Source of the DNA: UBA1367 sp040268355
Lineage (GTDB): Bacteria; Actinomycetota; Coriobacteriia; Coriobacteriales; Atopobiaceae
Direction of reading: 5' to 3'
Length of the DNA stretch: 14,972 nucleotides
NCBI GenBank assembly: GCA_040268355.1
Contig: JAWRIT010000112.1
Span: 1-14,972, forward strand
Part shown: piece by piece, positions 1-7,476 of the stretch
Numbering within the stretch: the first letter of the stretch is position 1
How the letters are laid out: every line of letters starts with the position of its first letter
Notes under the pieces: generated by a model
Seen by the model: only the letters and a program-made list of their open reading frames with translations
The model's database searches: none
What the model was told of the DNA's origin: nothing
Position numbers and translations under genes: made by a program

Positions 1-505
1 GCTCGTGCGCGAGCAGGACGTTCGCAACCGTGCCCACGCCTCCCAGCTGTGCCGAGACACGCTCGTCTCGCAGCAGCGCGCCCGCACGGTCGATCCCGTC
101 TTGGAACACGTTGATGGTGTCCGGCTCCACGAACTCGGCAAAGAGCACGCGGTCGAGGCTCTGCGGCATCGCGGGGCGCTCCACGGCGACGCCCATGCGC
201 CCGGCGATCACCTCGGGGTGACTGGTTCCGAAGCGCTCCGCGTGTGCCCTCGCCTGCTCCTGGCCGCAGGCGATGGCATCGCGCATGAGCCCAAGACGCA
301 GCTCGTCGGTGAGCCGACCGTTGAGCGGCTCGCGCGAGAACGCGTAGAGGAACCAGTCCACCTCCGCTACCGGGCAGAGGTCGCAGACGACACGCTCAAG
401 CGAGACGGACTCGGCCTCGACTGCCGGGGCGCCAGGGGTATAGGAGCTGTCCCCAAACAGGCCCTGCTTGAGCGTTCCGATGAACGAGTCGCTCCAACGT
501 TCCAC
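1..505 (-). CDS. Unrecognised protein, N-terminal 168 residues (gene runs off the window)
   Basis: I do not recognise this family. The reading frame is open from a GTG at 505-503 to the window edge. The start is set by a perfect AAGGAGG (515-521) nine bases upstream; an in-frame GTG at 511-509 is too close to it. The protein is soluble, with no signal peptide or membrane segment. It begins VERWSDSFIGTLKQG, has a CDLCP pair of cysteines near residue 40, and a likely beta strand (DTINVFQDGIDRA) near residues 130-145. The last visible residues are VANVLLAHE. An HE at the end of a hydrophobic helix is how many zinc metalloproteases of the HExxH type start their active site, but the rest lies outside the window, so this is only a suggestion. 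It is the last visible gene after the HyuA-like gene, 36 bp downstream of its stop, so the two are almost certainly cotranscribed. Confidence 0.75.
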   Translation of the reverse strand, partial: MERWSDSFIGTLKQGLFGDSSYTPGAPAVEAESVSLERVVCDLCPVAEVDWFLYAFSREPLNGRLTDELRLGLMRDAIACGQEQARAHAERFGTSHPEVIAGRMGVAVERPAMPQSLDRVLFAEFVEPDTINVFQDGIDRAGALLRDERVSAQLGGVGTVANVLLAHE

Positions 506-514
506 GACCACCCA

Positions 515-521
515 CCTCCTT
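515..521 (-). promoter_or_regulatory. Ribosome binding site deciding the GTG start at 505
   Basis: Minus-strand AAGGAGG, a full Shine-Dalgarno match, nine bases before the GTG at 505-503. It favours that codon over the in-frame GTG six bases earlier. Confidence 0.7.
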
Positions 522-541
522 AGTGACGCCCGCCGGCCGGC

Positions 542-2677
542 CTACTCGACGTCGTTGACAGAACCGATCACGATGACGTCCTCGTCGGGGTCACGGTCTC
601 CCAGGTCAAGGTCCATGAGCAGCTCGAGCTGCTCGAGGTCGACGGCCGAGTAGTCGCACACGCGCGGCCCCACGCACACAAAGAAGTCTGGGCGCAGCAC
701 CGTGTCGGTCTTGAAGACGGCCAGGTCCTCCCAGTAGCGCTCCACGTCCTTGAGATAGCTGCCCGCCTTGGACATGCAGGCCGAGGCGTCGCTGCACTGG
801 ACCTTGACGAAGCCCTTCTTGTCGATCACGCGCAGGGGCGTCTTCTCGCCGGCCACGGCGCCAAAGACGTAGAAGCTGTTGGTGTGCTCGAGCAGGCGGA
901 CCGAGAGCGCCTTAGCACCAAAGTCCTCCTTCGCGAGGGCGAGCGCCTCGTCCTCGTCGCACTCCTTGAGCAGGTCGGTGGTCTTGACCTCGGTGGAGCC
1001 CGTGGCGATGGCGGTCACCTTGCCCGTCTGGTTGTCGATCTCGACATGGACCTCGACGGAGTCGGGAGCCGCGCCGGACTCGATGGCGGCGTCCGTGGCC
1101 TCCTTCTTGAGGCTTCTGATGTCGTCCTGCGAGGGGTTGGGGATGACGCGCTCGACGACGTCGCGCACCATGGCCAGCGCCACGCCTATGGAGGAGATGA
1201 CCTCGGCATTCTCGGGGATGGAGTACGGCAGCCCCAGCTTGTTGGCGCAGTAGGGCACCAGCGAGGCGGCTCCTCCCCCGCAGCCCACGAGCCGCATGGC
1301 GTCGTGGTCCAGGCGGTACTTGCTCGCCAGCGACTCGATGCAGTCGCTCACCTTCTCGAAGTCCTTCTCGAGGATCTGCGTGGCGAGCGCCTCGACCGTG
1401 ATGCCCAGGCGGTCGGCGACCGGCTGCATGGCCTTGCGCGCGGACCGCTCGTTGCCATGCGCAAAGTACTGCTCGTCCACGAGGCCCAAGACGTTGGCCG
1501 CGTCGGTGTTGGTGAAGCAGATCAGCTTGCCGTTGCGCAGGCGGATGGCCACGTAGTCCTCGGGGTCGCCCGGCTTGGGACTCAGCGTCACGATGGTGGG
1601 ATCCTCGATCTCCTCCTCGGGGGTGAAGCAGGCGTACTCGCAGCCCGCGATGTGCGCGGAGCGCGGCCCCACGTCCACGACCTCGCGGTCATTGATGCGC
1701 ACCATCGAGCCACCCGCGCAGCCCAGGATGCGCACGTCAAGGGAGTTGATGTAGGTGTCGTGGCCGCCGATCTGGGCGTAGTCGACGCCGGGACGGCCGT
1801 TCTTGATCACGCCGATGTTGGTGGTGGTGCCGCCCACCTCAAAGTAGATGGCGTTGGAGGCGCGCAGGTACATGAGCGAGCCCATGACCGAGGCGGCGGG
1901 ACCCGAGAGCGCCGTGAGGATCGGGCGCTTGCGCATCTCGCTGATCTCCATGACGCCGCCGTCGCCGCGCATGATCATCAGCGGAACCGTGACGCCGGCC
2001 TCGCGGACCGACGACTCGGTGGCGTTCGCCGTGGCCATCATCTTGGGGAGGATGGCGGCGTTGATGGCGGCGGTGCGGGTGCGGCGTGTGAGGCCGTAGA
2101 GCTTGGTGATGTCGGACGCCATGGTGACGGGGATCCCCCGCTCGAAGACGCGCGTCTGGATCCGTTGCTCCTCTTCCATGCTGTCGACGCCAAAGGCCAT
2201 CGACGCCACGATCACCTGGGAGCCCGCGCTTGTGAGCTCCTCGAGGGCGGCGTCGATGGTGGCATCGGTGAGCTGCTTCTTCTTGATGAAGGTGGAGTTG
2301 ACCGGGATCTTTCGGCCCACCTGCTCGTCCAGGATGATGTCCTTGATCGCCAACTGACGCTTGGCGAGAAAGCCCTCGAGGCCGCCGCCGGCGACGCCCA
2401 CGATGCCCACGGACGCGACGTCGCCTTCGACGAAGGCGTTGGTCGCCTGCGTGGTCGAGTGCGCGACGAAGACCACGTCCTCCGGCGCGATGCCGTTCTC
2501 GGCCATGCAGTTGCGGAATGACTGCACGACGCCGGCAGCCACGCCGCGCTCGTCGTCGTGCGTGGTCTTGACCTGGCTCTTTCCCACGATCTCATGGGTC
2601 AGGTTGTCCATGGCGACACACTTGGTGTAGGTGCCTCCCACGTCGATGCCCATACGAACCTTATGAAGTTCTTCCAT
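542..2677 (-). CDS. HyuA-like hydantoinase/oxoprolinase-family protein (ASKHA fold), 711 aa
   Basis: This resembles the ATP-binding subunit of hydantoinases, 5-oxoprolinases and acetone carboxylase beta subunits, which activate amide or carbonyl substrates by phosphorylation. Visible landmarks are the first phosphate loop IDVGGTYTK (residues 11-19), AHSTTQATNA (72-81), RGDGGVM (237-243), SGPAAS (258-263), the second nucleotide loop EVGGTTTN (280-287) and GCGGGAASLVP (465-475). The length fits the family (about 690-720). In HyuA proteins I know, the second loop is usually DMGGTSTD; here both acidic positions are changed (E and N), so catalysis may differ. No HyuB-like partner is visible, although it could lie beyond the left edge. 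The ATG has GGAGG seven bases upstream. It follows a permease gene by 87 bp and precedes an unknown gene by 36 bp, so it probably acts on what that permease imports. The substrate is unknown; family membership is secure, exact activity is not. Confidence 0.88.
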   Translation of the reverse strand: MEELHKVRMGIDVGGTYTKCVAMDNLTHEIVGKSQVKTTHDDERGVAAGVVQSFRNCMAENGIAPEDVVFVAHSTTQATNAFVEGDVASVGIVGVAGGGLEGFLAKRQLAIKDIILDEQVGRKIPVNSTFIKKKQLTDATIDAALEELTSAGSQVIVASMAFGVDSMEEEQRIQTRVFERGIPVTMASDITKLYGLTRRTRTAAINAAILPKMMATANATESSVREAGVTVPLMIMRGDGGVMEISEMRKRPILTALSGPAASVMGSLMYLRASNAIYFEVGGTTTNIGVIKNGRPGVDYAQIGGHDTYINSLDVRILGCAGGSMVRINDREVVDVGPRSAHIAGCEYACFTPEEEIEDPTIVTLSPKPGDPEDYVAIRLRNGKLICFTNTDAANVLGLVDEQYFAHGNERSARKAMQPVADRLGITVEALATQILEKDFEKVSDCIESLASKYRLDHDAMRLVGCGGGAASLVPYCANKLGLPYSIPENAEVISSIGVALAMVRDVVERVIPNPSQDDIRSLKKEATDAAIESGAAPDSVEVHVEIDNQTGKVTAIATGSTEVKTTDLLKECDEDEALALAKEDFGAKALSVRLLEHTNSFYVFGAVAGEKTPLRVIDKKGFVKVQCSDASACMSKAGSYLKDVERYWEDLAVFKTDTVLRPDFFVCVGPRVCDYSAVDLEQLELLMDLDLGDRDPDEDVIVIGSVNDVE

Positions 2678-2714
2678 CGCAAAGCCTCCGCTTCAGAGAA
2701 GATGTGGCGTCAGG

Positions 2715-2744
2715 GCGGGGCCGGCACGGGAGCGCCAGCCCCGC
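2715..2744 (-). other. GC-rich intergenic hairpin between permease 1 and the HyuA-like gene
   Basis: Arms 2715-2725 and 2734-2744 form an 11-bp stem, ten Watson-Crick pairs plus one U·G in the minus-strand transcript, with an 8-base loop. No U-run follows, so it is not a textbook intrinsic terminator. It may be a partial terminator or an mRNA-stabilising element that sets different expression levels for the two genes. Confidence 0.5.
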
Positions 2745-2764
2745 ACGAGAGCGGTTGGACGGTA

Positions 2765-4153
2765 TCAGGCGAACCAAACGGATCCGAGACCCGTCACCGT
2801 GAGCATCGTCATCACGTACAGCGCGACGCCCGCAAGGTAGGCGTTGGGAATCGACAGCTTCAGGAAGTCGCGCGACTCCACCTTCGTGTAGGCGAGACCC
2901 CAGGCCACCCAGGACTGCGTGATGCAGCAGCCGATGTTCACCGTGATGGTGGGGATGGCGAAGACCGCATAGAGGAACGGCACCGAGAAGTTCGCGATGT
3001 TCGAGAGGACGCCCAGGGTGGCGGCACCGCACCCGACAAGGGTCATGGGGCCACGGAAGAAGCCGAGCCCGAGCAGGACGGCGAACACGACGCAGACCAC
3101 CAGCTCGGTGTGGGGCATGATGGGCCCGAGGATGACCTTGAAGTAGGGCGAGGCGTAGTTGGCGACCACATTGAACATGGGCAGCGACAACAGGAAGCCG
3201 ACCAAAGGGGCGGTGTCCACGACGCCGTCGTAGTAGAGCTTGTTGACCAGCTGGCAGTTCTCGCGGAAGGTCCCCCGCATCTTGCCGCACAGGAACAGCG
3301 CCAGGAAGCCCGCGATCACGAATCCGCCGATGACGGAGAAGTCCAGCCAGATCTTGAGGGCGACCGGCACGATCGGCAGGATGAGGGTGTAGAAGGGCGC
3401 GTTCTGCTGCGCCTGCTGGGGCGCCTGGGCGGCCCATGCGTGACGGTTCTTGCTGCGGCGCAGGTAGATGGCCGTGAGTATGGTGGTCGAGATGACCATG
3501 ATGATGACGGCTGCGTAGCCCCAGTGGGCGGCGTACCAACCGAGGGTGAAGTCCGGCATCTGGTCCGGCTCGATGAAGAAGGCACGATACTGCGCGAAGT
3601 TGACCGGGTTGAGGTAGATGCCCGCCGCGACCGAGCCCATGAAGCTGAAGAGCGCGATGGCCTTGGGCACGCCGAGCGACATGAGGATGGGAAGCACGAT
3701 GACGCCGATGGCGATCACGGGACCCGCGCCGGTCATGGCCGTGAAGATGATCGCGGTCACGATGTTGAGCAGCACGATGGTGATGATAGGCCGGTCCCCG
3801 CCCAGCTCGACGGTCTTGCGGATGAGCGTCGAGGCGATGCCGGTCTCCATGAGGACGCGGCCGAACCACGCGCCCCAGCACACGTTGACCAGGGTGGTGC
3901 CCCAGCCCTCGGGGGCCGACTGGTAGATGTTGTTGAGCACGTCGATGATGCCGACGCCGGAAGCCTCACCAAACTGCAGGACCTCGTTCTCGGCCAAGAA
4001 CTCGGGTGAGGCGATCGTGGTCCCCCCGACCGAGAGGACCGTCCACAAGACGGTGATCAGAAGAAAGCCGATCATGAGGTTGTGGCCCTTGATGCAGTAC
4101 CAGGCCAACCCAAAGAACGAGAGTAACAAGAGTACGCCGATTGCCACTTCCAC
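2765..4153 (-). CDS. Permease 1: integral membrane carboxylate/gluconate-type transporter, 462 aa
   Basis: A polytopic inner-membrane protein with about 10-12 hydrophobic segments, probably an ion-coupled symporter of the ion-transporter superfamily (GntP/CitM/DcuC-like). I base this on overall layout: a 460-residue all-helical protein, a WFGRVLMETGIA stretch (residues 96-107), and a glycine/proline-rich re-entrant-like region with TGAGP (141-145) and LNP (181-183). A polar, glutamine-rich loop (about 232-253, containing APQQAQQNAP) probably lies in the cytoplasm. The GTG start is preceded by AAAGGAG (4161-4167) at seven bases. It is about 85% identical, without gaps, to the permease at 4748-6136 (about 70 differences by hand count). 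Differences cluster at residues 32-83, 184-243 and the last 30; 184-199, right after LNP, is a good candidate for altered specificity. Placed just ahead of the HyuA-like gene, it probably imports that protein's substrate. Confidence 0.87.
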   Translation of the reverse strand: MEVAIGVLLLLSFFGLAWYCIKGHNLMIGFLLITVLWTVLSVGGTTIASPEFLAENEVLQFGEASGVGIIDVLNNIYQSAPEGWGTTLVNVCWGAWFGRVLMETGIASTLIRKTVELGGDRPIITIVLLNIVTAIIFTAMTGAGPVIAIGVIVLPILMSLGVPKAIALFSFMGSVAAGIYLNPVNFAQYRAFFIEPDQMPDFTLGWYAAHWGYAAVIIMVISTTILTAIYLRRSKNRHAWAAQAPQQAQQNAPFYTLILPIVPVALKIWLDFSVIGGFVIAGFLALFLCGKMRGTFRENCQLVNKLYYDGVVDTAPLVGFLLSLPMFNVVANYASPYFKVILGPIMPHTELVVCVVFAVLLGLGFFRGPMTLVGCGAATLGVLSNIANFSVPFLYAVFAIPTITVNIGCCITQSWVAWGLAYTKVESRDFLKLSIPNAYLAGVALYVMTMLTVTGLGSVWFA

Positions 4154-4348
4154 CGTGCTTCTCCTTTCACTCTCCGGCGTCGAGCCCCTGCCGGATGCAA
4201 CGAACTTCAGCGAATTGAGACGACACAGGCCAACTTCACCGACGGCGATTCGCCGACCCCGGCCTCCCTTCCCCTGGGCGCCCCAACTTCATCTGGCGTC
4301 AGGGCATCTTCGTGGCCTGGTTGCGTTAGTTGCTCATGATAGTCCCAA

Positions 4349-4362
4349 CAGATATTTCAGAT
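4349..4362. promoter_or_regulatory. Putative operator upstream of permease 1
   Basis: Plus-strand CAGATATTTCAGAT, about 195 bp before the permease 1 start. Its reverse complement contains CTGAAATAT, which recurs exactly at 6399-6407 and 11318-11326, and the core GATATTTC recurs in the palindrome at 6221-6240. It is AT-rich within GC-rich DNA and nearly self-complementary, as expected of a dimeric repressor site such as that of a GntR protein. Binding is inferred only from recurrence and position. Confidence 0.45.
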
Positions 4363-4673
4363 AGGCTCAGATTGCCCCCAGTGCGGTCAATGGCTTGGTT
4401 TTGGTGGTCAGCGGACGCGAATTAGAACACGGGTTTCATCTGCTAATTGAAGTGGTCTACCTGCTCATTCTCAGAAAGCGGCGATTTGTTACAGGAAGTG
4501 GCTTCTGTGCTCAAAACAGATGTTTTAGTTTGCCTCTCAAGGCACAGGAGACGAAGGCTCGTTGCCCCGAGGCGCTGGCGGGCGCAGTGCGGGCGGGCAT
4601 GCATCCCGTGCGCACGCTGCCTCGCCCGCGCGGGACACACAAGTCCCTCTTCCCCCGTGTCGCTCACACAGGA

Positions 4674-4717
4674 AAGCCACTGGCACAGAGGAAGAGGCAC
4701 CTGTGTGCCAGTGGCTT
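4674..4717 (-). terminator. Hairpin terminator after permease 2
   Basis: A perfect 14-bp inverted repeat (arms 4674-4687 and 4704-4717, 16-base loop) lies 30 bp past the permease 2 stop. In the minus-strand transcript the stem is followed by only a short UUU before mixed sequence, so termination may be incomplete or factor-assisted. It separates the two permease transcripts and implies that permease 1 has its own promoter. Confidence 0.7.
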
Positions 4718-4747
4718 CGGGTCACCACGAAAGGAGGACGGGCATGG

Positions 4748-6136
4748 CTAGAGGAACCACTCGGGACCAAGGCCCGTCATCGTGAAGAAGGCGAGGGCGT
4801 ACAGCAGGGTGCCCGCAAGATAGGCGTTGGGGATCGACATCTTCAGGAAGTCGCGCGACTCCACCTTCGTGTAGGCGAGACCCCAGGCCACCCAGGACTG
4901 CGTGATGCAGCTTCCGATGTTCACCGTGATGGAAGGGATCGCAAACACGATGTAGAGGAACGGCACCGAGAAGTTCGCGATGTTCGAGAGGACGCCCAGG
5001 GTGGCCGCGCCACAACCAAAGAGCGTCATGGGTCCCCGGAAGAAGCCGAGGCCCAGCAGGACGGCGAACACGACGCAGACCACCAGCTCGGTGTGGGGCA
5101 TGATCGGTCCGAGGATGACCTTGAAGTAGGGCGAGGCGTAGTTGGCGACGATGTTGAACATCGGGAGCGCCAGCAGGAAGCCGACCAGAGGGGCGGTGTC
5201 CACGACGCCGTCGTAGTAGAGCTTGTTGACCAGCTGGCAGTTCTCGCGGAAGGTCCCTTGCATCTTCCCGCACAGGAAGAGCGCGGCAAACCCGGCGATC
5301 ACGAAGCCGCCGATGACGGAGAAGTCGAGCCAGATCTTGAGGGCGACCGGCACGATGGGCAGCACCAGCGTGTAGAAGGGCGCGTTCTGCTGCGCCTGCT
5401 GGGGCGCACGGGCCGCCCACGCGTGGCGTCCCTTGCTGCTGCGCAGGAAAAGCGCCGTGAGCACGGTGGTCGTGACGACCATGATGGCAACGGCCGCGTA
5501 CCCGAACCGTGGCGCGTACCAGCCGAGGGTGAAGTCCGGCATCTGGTCGGTGGTCAGCAAGAATCCTCGGCACTGGCCGAAGATGACCGGATTGAGGTAG
5601 ATGCCCGCCGCGACCGAGCCCATGAAGCTGAAGAGCGCGATGGCCTTGGGCACGCCGAGCGACATGAGGATGGGAAGCACGATGACGCCGATGGCGATCA
5701 CGGGCCCTGCCCCCATCATGGCCGTGAAGATGACCGCGGTCACGATGTTGAGCAGCACGATGGTGACGAGGGGGCGGTCCCCGCCCAGTTCGACCGTCTT
5801 GCGGATGAGGGTGGAGGCGATGCCGGTCTCCATGAGGACGCGGCCGAACCACGCGCCCCAGCACACGTTGACCAGGGTGGTGCCCCATGCCTCAGGCGCG
5901 GTCTGGAAGATCTCGTTCAGCACGTCGACGAGCTTGACTCCCGTGTCGCCCCCAAACTGCAGAATCTCGTTTTGCGCGAGGAACTCGGACGATGAGACGA
6001 AGGTTCCGCCGAGCGAGAGGATCGACCAGATGACCGAGATCAGAAGAAAGCCGATCATGAGATTGTGGCCCTTGATGCAGTACCAGGCCAAGCCAAAGAA
6101 CGTGAGTAACAGGACTACGCCGATTGCCGCTTCCAC
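4748..6136 (-). CDS. Permease 2: paralogue of the adjacent transporter, 462 aa
   Basis: Same fold and probable role as permease 1: a polytopic, probably ion-coupled carboxylate or sugar-acid symporter. I chose the GTG at 6136-6134, with AAGGGAG (6144-6150) seven bases upstream, because it gives exactly 462 residues, aligns end to end with permease 1 and keeps the same leader (the two genes share GGAGAAGCACGGTGGAAG-like sequence across the start). An ATG-type extension to 6166 would add ten residues that the paralogue lacks. Core motifs GAGP and LNP are unchanged, while the segment after LNP reads IFGQCRGFLLTTDQ instead of NFAQYRAFFIEPDQ. It is separated from the GntR gene upstream by 459 bp and followed by a strong hairpin, so it is probably a monocistronic unit. 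The pair may serve two related substrates or two concentration ranges. Confidence 0.87.
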   Translation of the reverse strand: MEAAIGVVLLLTFFGLAWYCIKGHNLMIGFLLISVIWSILSLGGTFVSSSEFLAQNEILQFGGDTGVKLVDVLNEIFQTAPEAWGTTLVNVCWGAWFGRVLMETGIASTLIRKTVELGGDRPLVTIVLLNIVTAVIFTAMMGAGPVIAIGVIVLPILMSLGVPKAIALFSFMGSVAAGIYLNPVIFGQCRGFLLTTDQMPDFTLGWYAPRFGYAAVAIMVVTTTVLTALFLRSSKGRHAWAARAPQQAQQNAPFYTLVLPIVPVALKIWLDFSVIGGFVIAGFAALFLCGKMQGTFRENCQLVNKLYYDGVVDTAPLVGFLLALPMFNIVANYASPYFKVILGPIMPHTELVVCVVFAVLLGLGFFRGPMTLFGCGAATLGVLSNIANFSVPFLYIVFAIPSITVNIGSCITQSWVAWGLAYTKVESRDFLKMSIPNAYLAGTLLYALAFFTMTGLGPEWFL

Positions 6137-6220
6137 CGTGCTTCTCCCTTCGTGCAGGGGTGCCACGTGGCGCCCGACTCATATGCGCAGACCACGTGCG
6201 GCCTGCAAGCACCATGGTAG

Positions 6221-6240
6221 AACTGACAGAAATATCAGTT
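6221..6240. promoter_or_regulatory. Inverted repeat, putative operator of permease 2
   Basis: AACTGA-N8-TCAGTT, with perfect 6-bp arms and one more matched pair inside, about 90 bp before the permease 2 start. Its centre, CAGAAATATCAG (6227-6238), is the reverse complement of CTGATATTTCTG, closely related to the site at 4349. The gene for a GntR/FCD regulator lies immediately upstream on the same strand and is the natural candidate binder. Confidence 0.5.
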
Positions 6241-6398
6241 TGGAGCAGTGAGCGGGTTTTACGGTCAGCGGAAGGTATTTCCATCTCAGCGGAAAGACGG
6301 GACGCCCCTGGGCTCAGGTGTATTTCTTGCCCATTTACCTGTGATTCTATATCGCTTGCCATCGCTCTGCCGCCGCAGGGCCCTCGCGGGAGCAAATC

Positions 6399-6407
6399 AT
6401 ATTTCAG
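6399..6407. promoter_or_regulatory. Further copy of the ATATTTCAG core upstream of permease 2
   Basis: An exact 9-base match to the core at 4352-4360 and, reversed, at 11318-11326. On the minus strand it reads AACTGAAATATGA, sharing AACTGA with the arm of the 6221 repeat. It could be an auxiliary operator; it is less symmetric than the other sites. Confidence 0.3.
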
Positions 6408-6595
6408 TTGCCTTGTGTGTGGAGCGAGGAAGAACAGGAAGCGAGGCGCCCTCGCCACAAGCCAGACAACGCGCGCCCACGCCTCCGCAGCCGGCGCTGC
6501 GTGCGACGGCTCCACGCGTGCGACGCGCCGCCTCGCGGCCGAGCGCGCAGCACCCCGAGCGGCCCCGCGCCGGCTCCCCTAGGCCCCTAGCTCCC

Positions 6596-7384
6596 CTACA
6601 GCAGCCAGCCGGCCCTTCTCAGCGAATCGTGCGAGAAGCCCTTCTCGTTGAGGTCGAAGTGATCGGGATAGGCCTTCGTGAGCTCGTCGAAGAATTTCGC
6701 GAAGTGGAAGAGGTGCGCCTGGAGCACGGGCTCGAACGCGGCCGCGTCCAGCTTGCGATCGAAGAGCAGCATCTGGAGCAGCTTCACATGCTCGTCCGGG
6801 CTCATCTGGTCCATGCCGACGAGCAGCCCCATGTGGCGCACGCGGTCGTAGTGAGACGACACCCGGCTCAGGCTCGCCCAGACGTACTCCTTGCCGGCGG
6901 CGGCATAGACCATGCGATGGAACTCGTTGTCCAGCTCGATGAAGCGGTACACGTCCCCGGTCTGGCGCTGCTGCTCCACGTTCTCCCACAGCCTTGCCAC
7001 GTCCTCGGTGCTGATGGCCGCCGCAGCCTGGGCAAAGACCGTGGGCTCGATGGCAAAGCGCATGAAGGAGCTTTGCCGCAGCAGGTCGTAGGAGATGCGC
7101 GAGACATGCGTGGCGCTCTGGGGCCGCACGTCGACCAGCAGCACCTGCTCGAGAAGGGCCACGGCCTGGTGCACGGGAGTCTTCGAGATGCCCAGCATGT
7201 CGGCGATCTTGGCCTCACGGATCAGGGCTCCGGGCGGCACGAAGAGCATCACGATGTTGTAGTAGAGCAGCCGGCACACGTAGTGCGTCGCCGTCTCGTC
7301 CTCCTCGCGTCTGATGAGTCTCAGGCTGTCGGCGGCATCCACACCAAGACGTTGCGCTGGCGCGCGAGAAGGGCCCTTGGCCAC
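6596..7384 (-). CDS. GntR-family transcriptional regulator with FCD-type effector domain, 262 aa
   Basis: An N-terminal winged helix-turn-helix (about residues 34-98, with PPGALIREAKIADMLGISKTPVHQAV as its core) is followed by an all-helical FCD-like domain. Likely metal or ligand contacts of FCD proteins are visible: D152 and H156 (LDNEFH), H199 (DEH) and H224 (AHLFH). FadR/GntR proteins of this type usually respond to organic or sugar acids. I chose the GTG at 7384-7382, preceded by AAAGGGGG. A GTG at 7468 would add 28 basic, low-complexity residues and has no ribosome binding site. The gene is fourth in a row after the two kinases and the epimerase, 92 bp past the FGGY kinase, and sits before both permeases. 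I infer that it regulates this island through the sites at 4349, 6221 and 11316. The family call is firm, the regulon is a hypothesis. Confidence 0.85.
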   Translation of the reverse strand: MAKGPSRAPAQRLGVDAADSLRLIRREEDETATHYVCRLLYYNIVMLFVPPGALIREAKIADMLGISKTPVHQAVALLEQVLLVDVRPQSATHVSRISYDLLRQSSFMRFAIEPTVFAQAAAAISTEDVARLWENVEQQRQTGDVYRFIELDNEFHRMVYAAAGKEYVWASLSRVSSHYDRVRHMGLLVGMDQMSPDEHVKLLQMLLFDRKLDAAAFEPVLQAHLFHFAKFFDELTKAYPDHFDLNEKGFSHDSLRRAGWLL

Positions 7385-7476
7385 AGCTCCCCCTTTGACA
7401 CATGACGGTCCGCGCCGTCGGGCGATGCGTCGCCCGGTAGCGCGGATCTGCTTCTCAATAAGCGGCACTAGCGATA

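Larger units (their letters stand above)
4154..4747. other. 594-bp intergenic region between the two permease genes
   Basis: I see no convincing gene here. On the side near 4748 it holds the terminator of permease 2 (4674-4717). On the other side it carries the leader of permease 1, including a near-palindrome at 4349-4362 and the decamer GGTCAGCGGA at 4406-4415, which recurs upstream of permease 2 at 6263-6272. A stretch around 4430-4530 is noticeably AT-richer than the genes. Minus-strand TTGACC at about 4388-4393 could be a -35 box, but no good -10 lies at the right distance. Short plus-strand open frames here lack ribosome binding sites and recognisable protein sequence. Confidence 0.6.
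6137..6595. other. 459-bp intergenic region between the GntR gene and permease 2
   Basis: I see no gene here. It contains the inverted repeat at 6221-6240, another copy of the ATATTTCAG core at 6399-6407, and the GGTCAGCGGA decamer at 6263-6272. An AT-rich patch near 6335-6355 could hold a promoter, but I find no convincing -10/-35 pair. Just after the GntR stop there are three imperfect copies of CTCCCCTA (6574-6599), with CTAG-GCCC-CTAG at 6579-6590; their function is unknown. Confidence 0.55.

Noticed and set aside
4395..4785. Short plus- and minus-strand frames in the gap between the permeases
   Set aside because: They overlap the terminator hairpin, conflict with one another, lack ribosome binding sites and show no recognisable protein sequence.
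6124..6590. Frames on both strands between permease 2 and the GntR gene
   Set aside because: Compositionally biased translations with no motifs, overlapping the operator-like sites. Better read as intergenic DNA.
7385..7468. 28-residue N-terminal extension of the GntR regulator from a GTG at 7468
   Set aside because: No ribosome binding site ahead of it and arginine-rich low-complexity residues; the GTG at 7384 has AAAGGGGG and leaves the normal leader before the winged helix.
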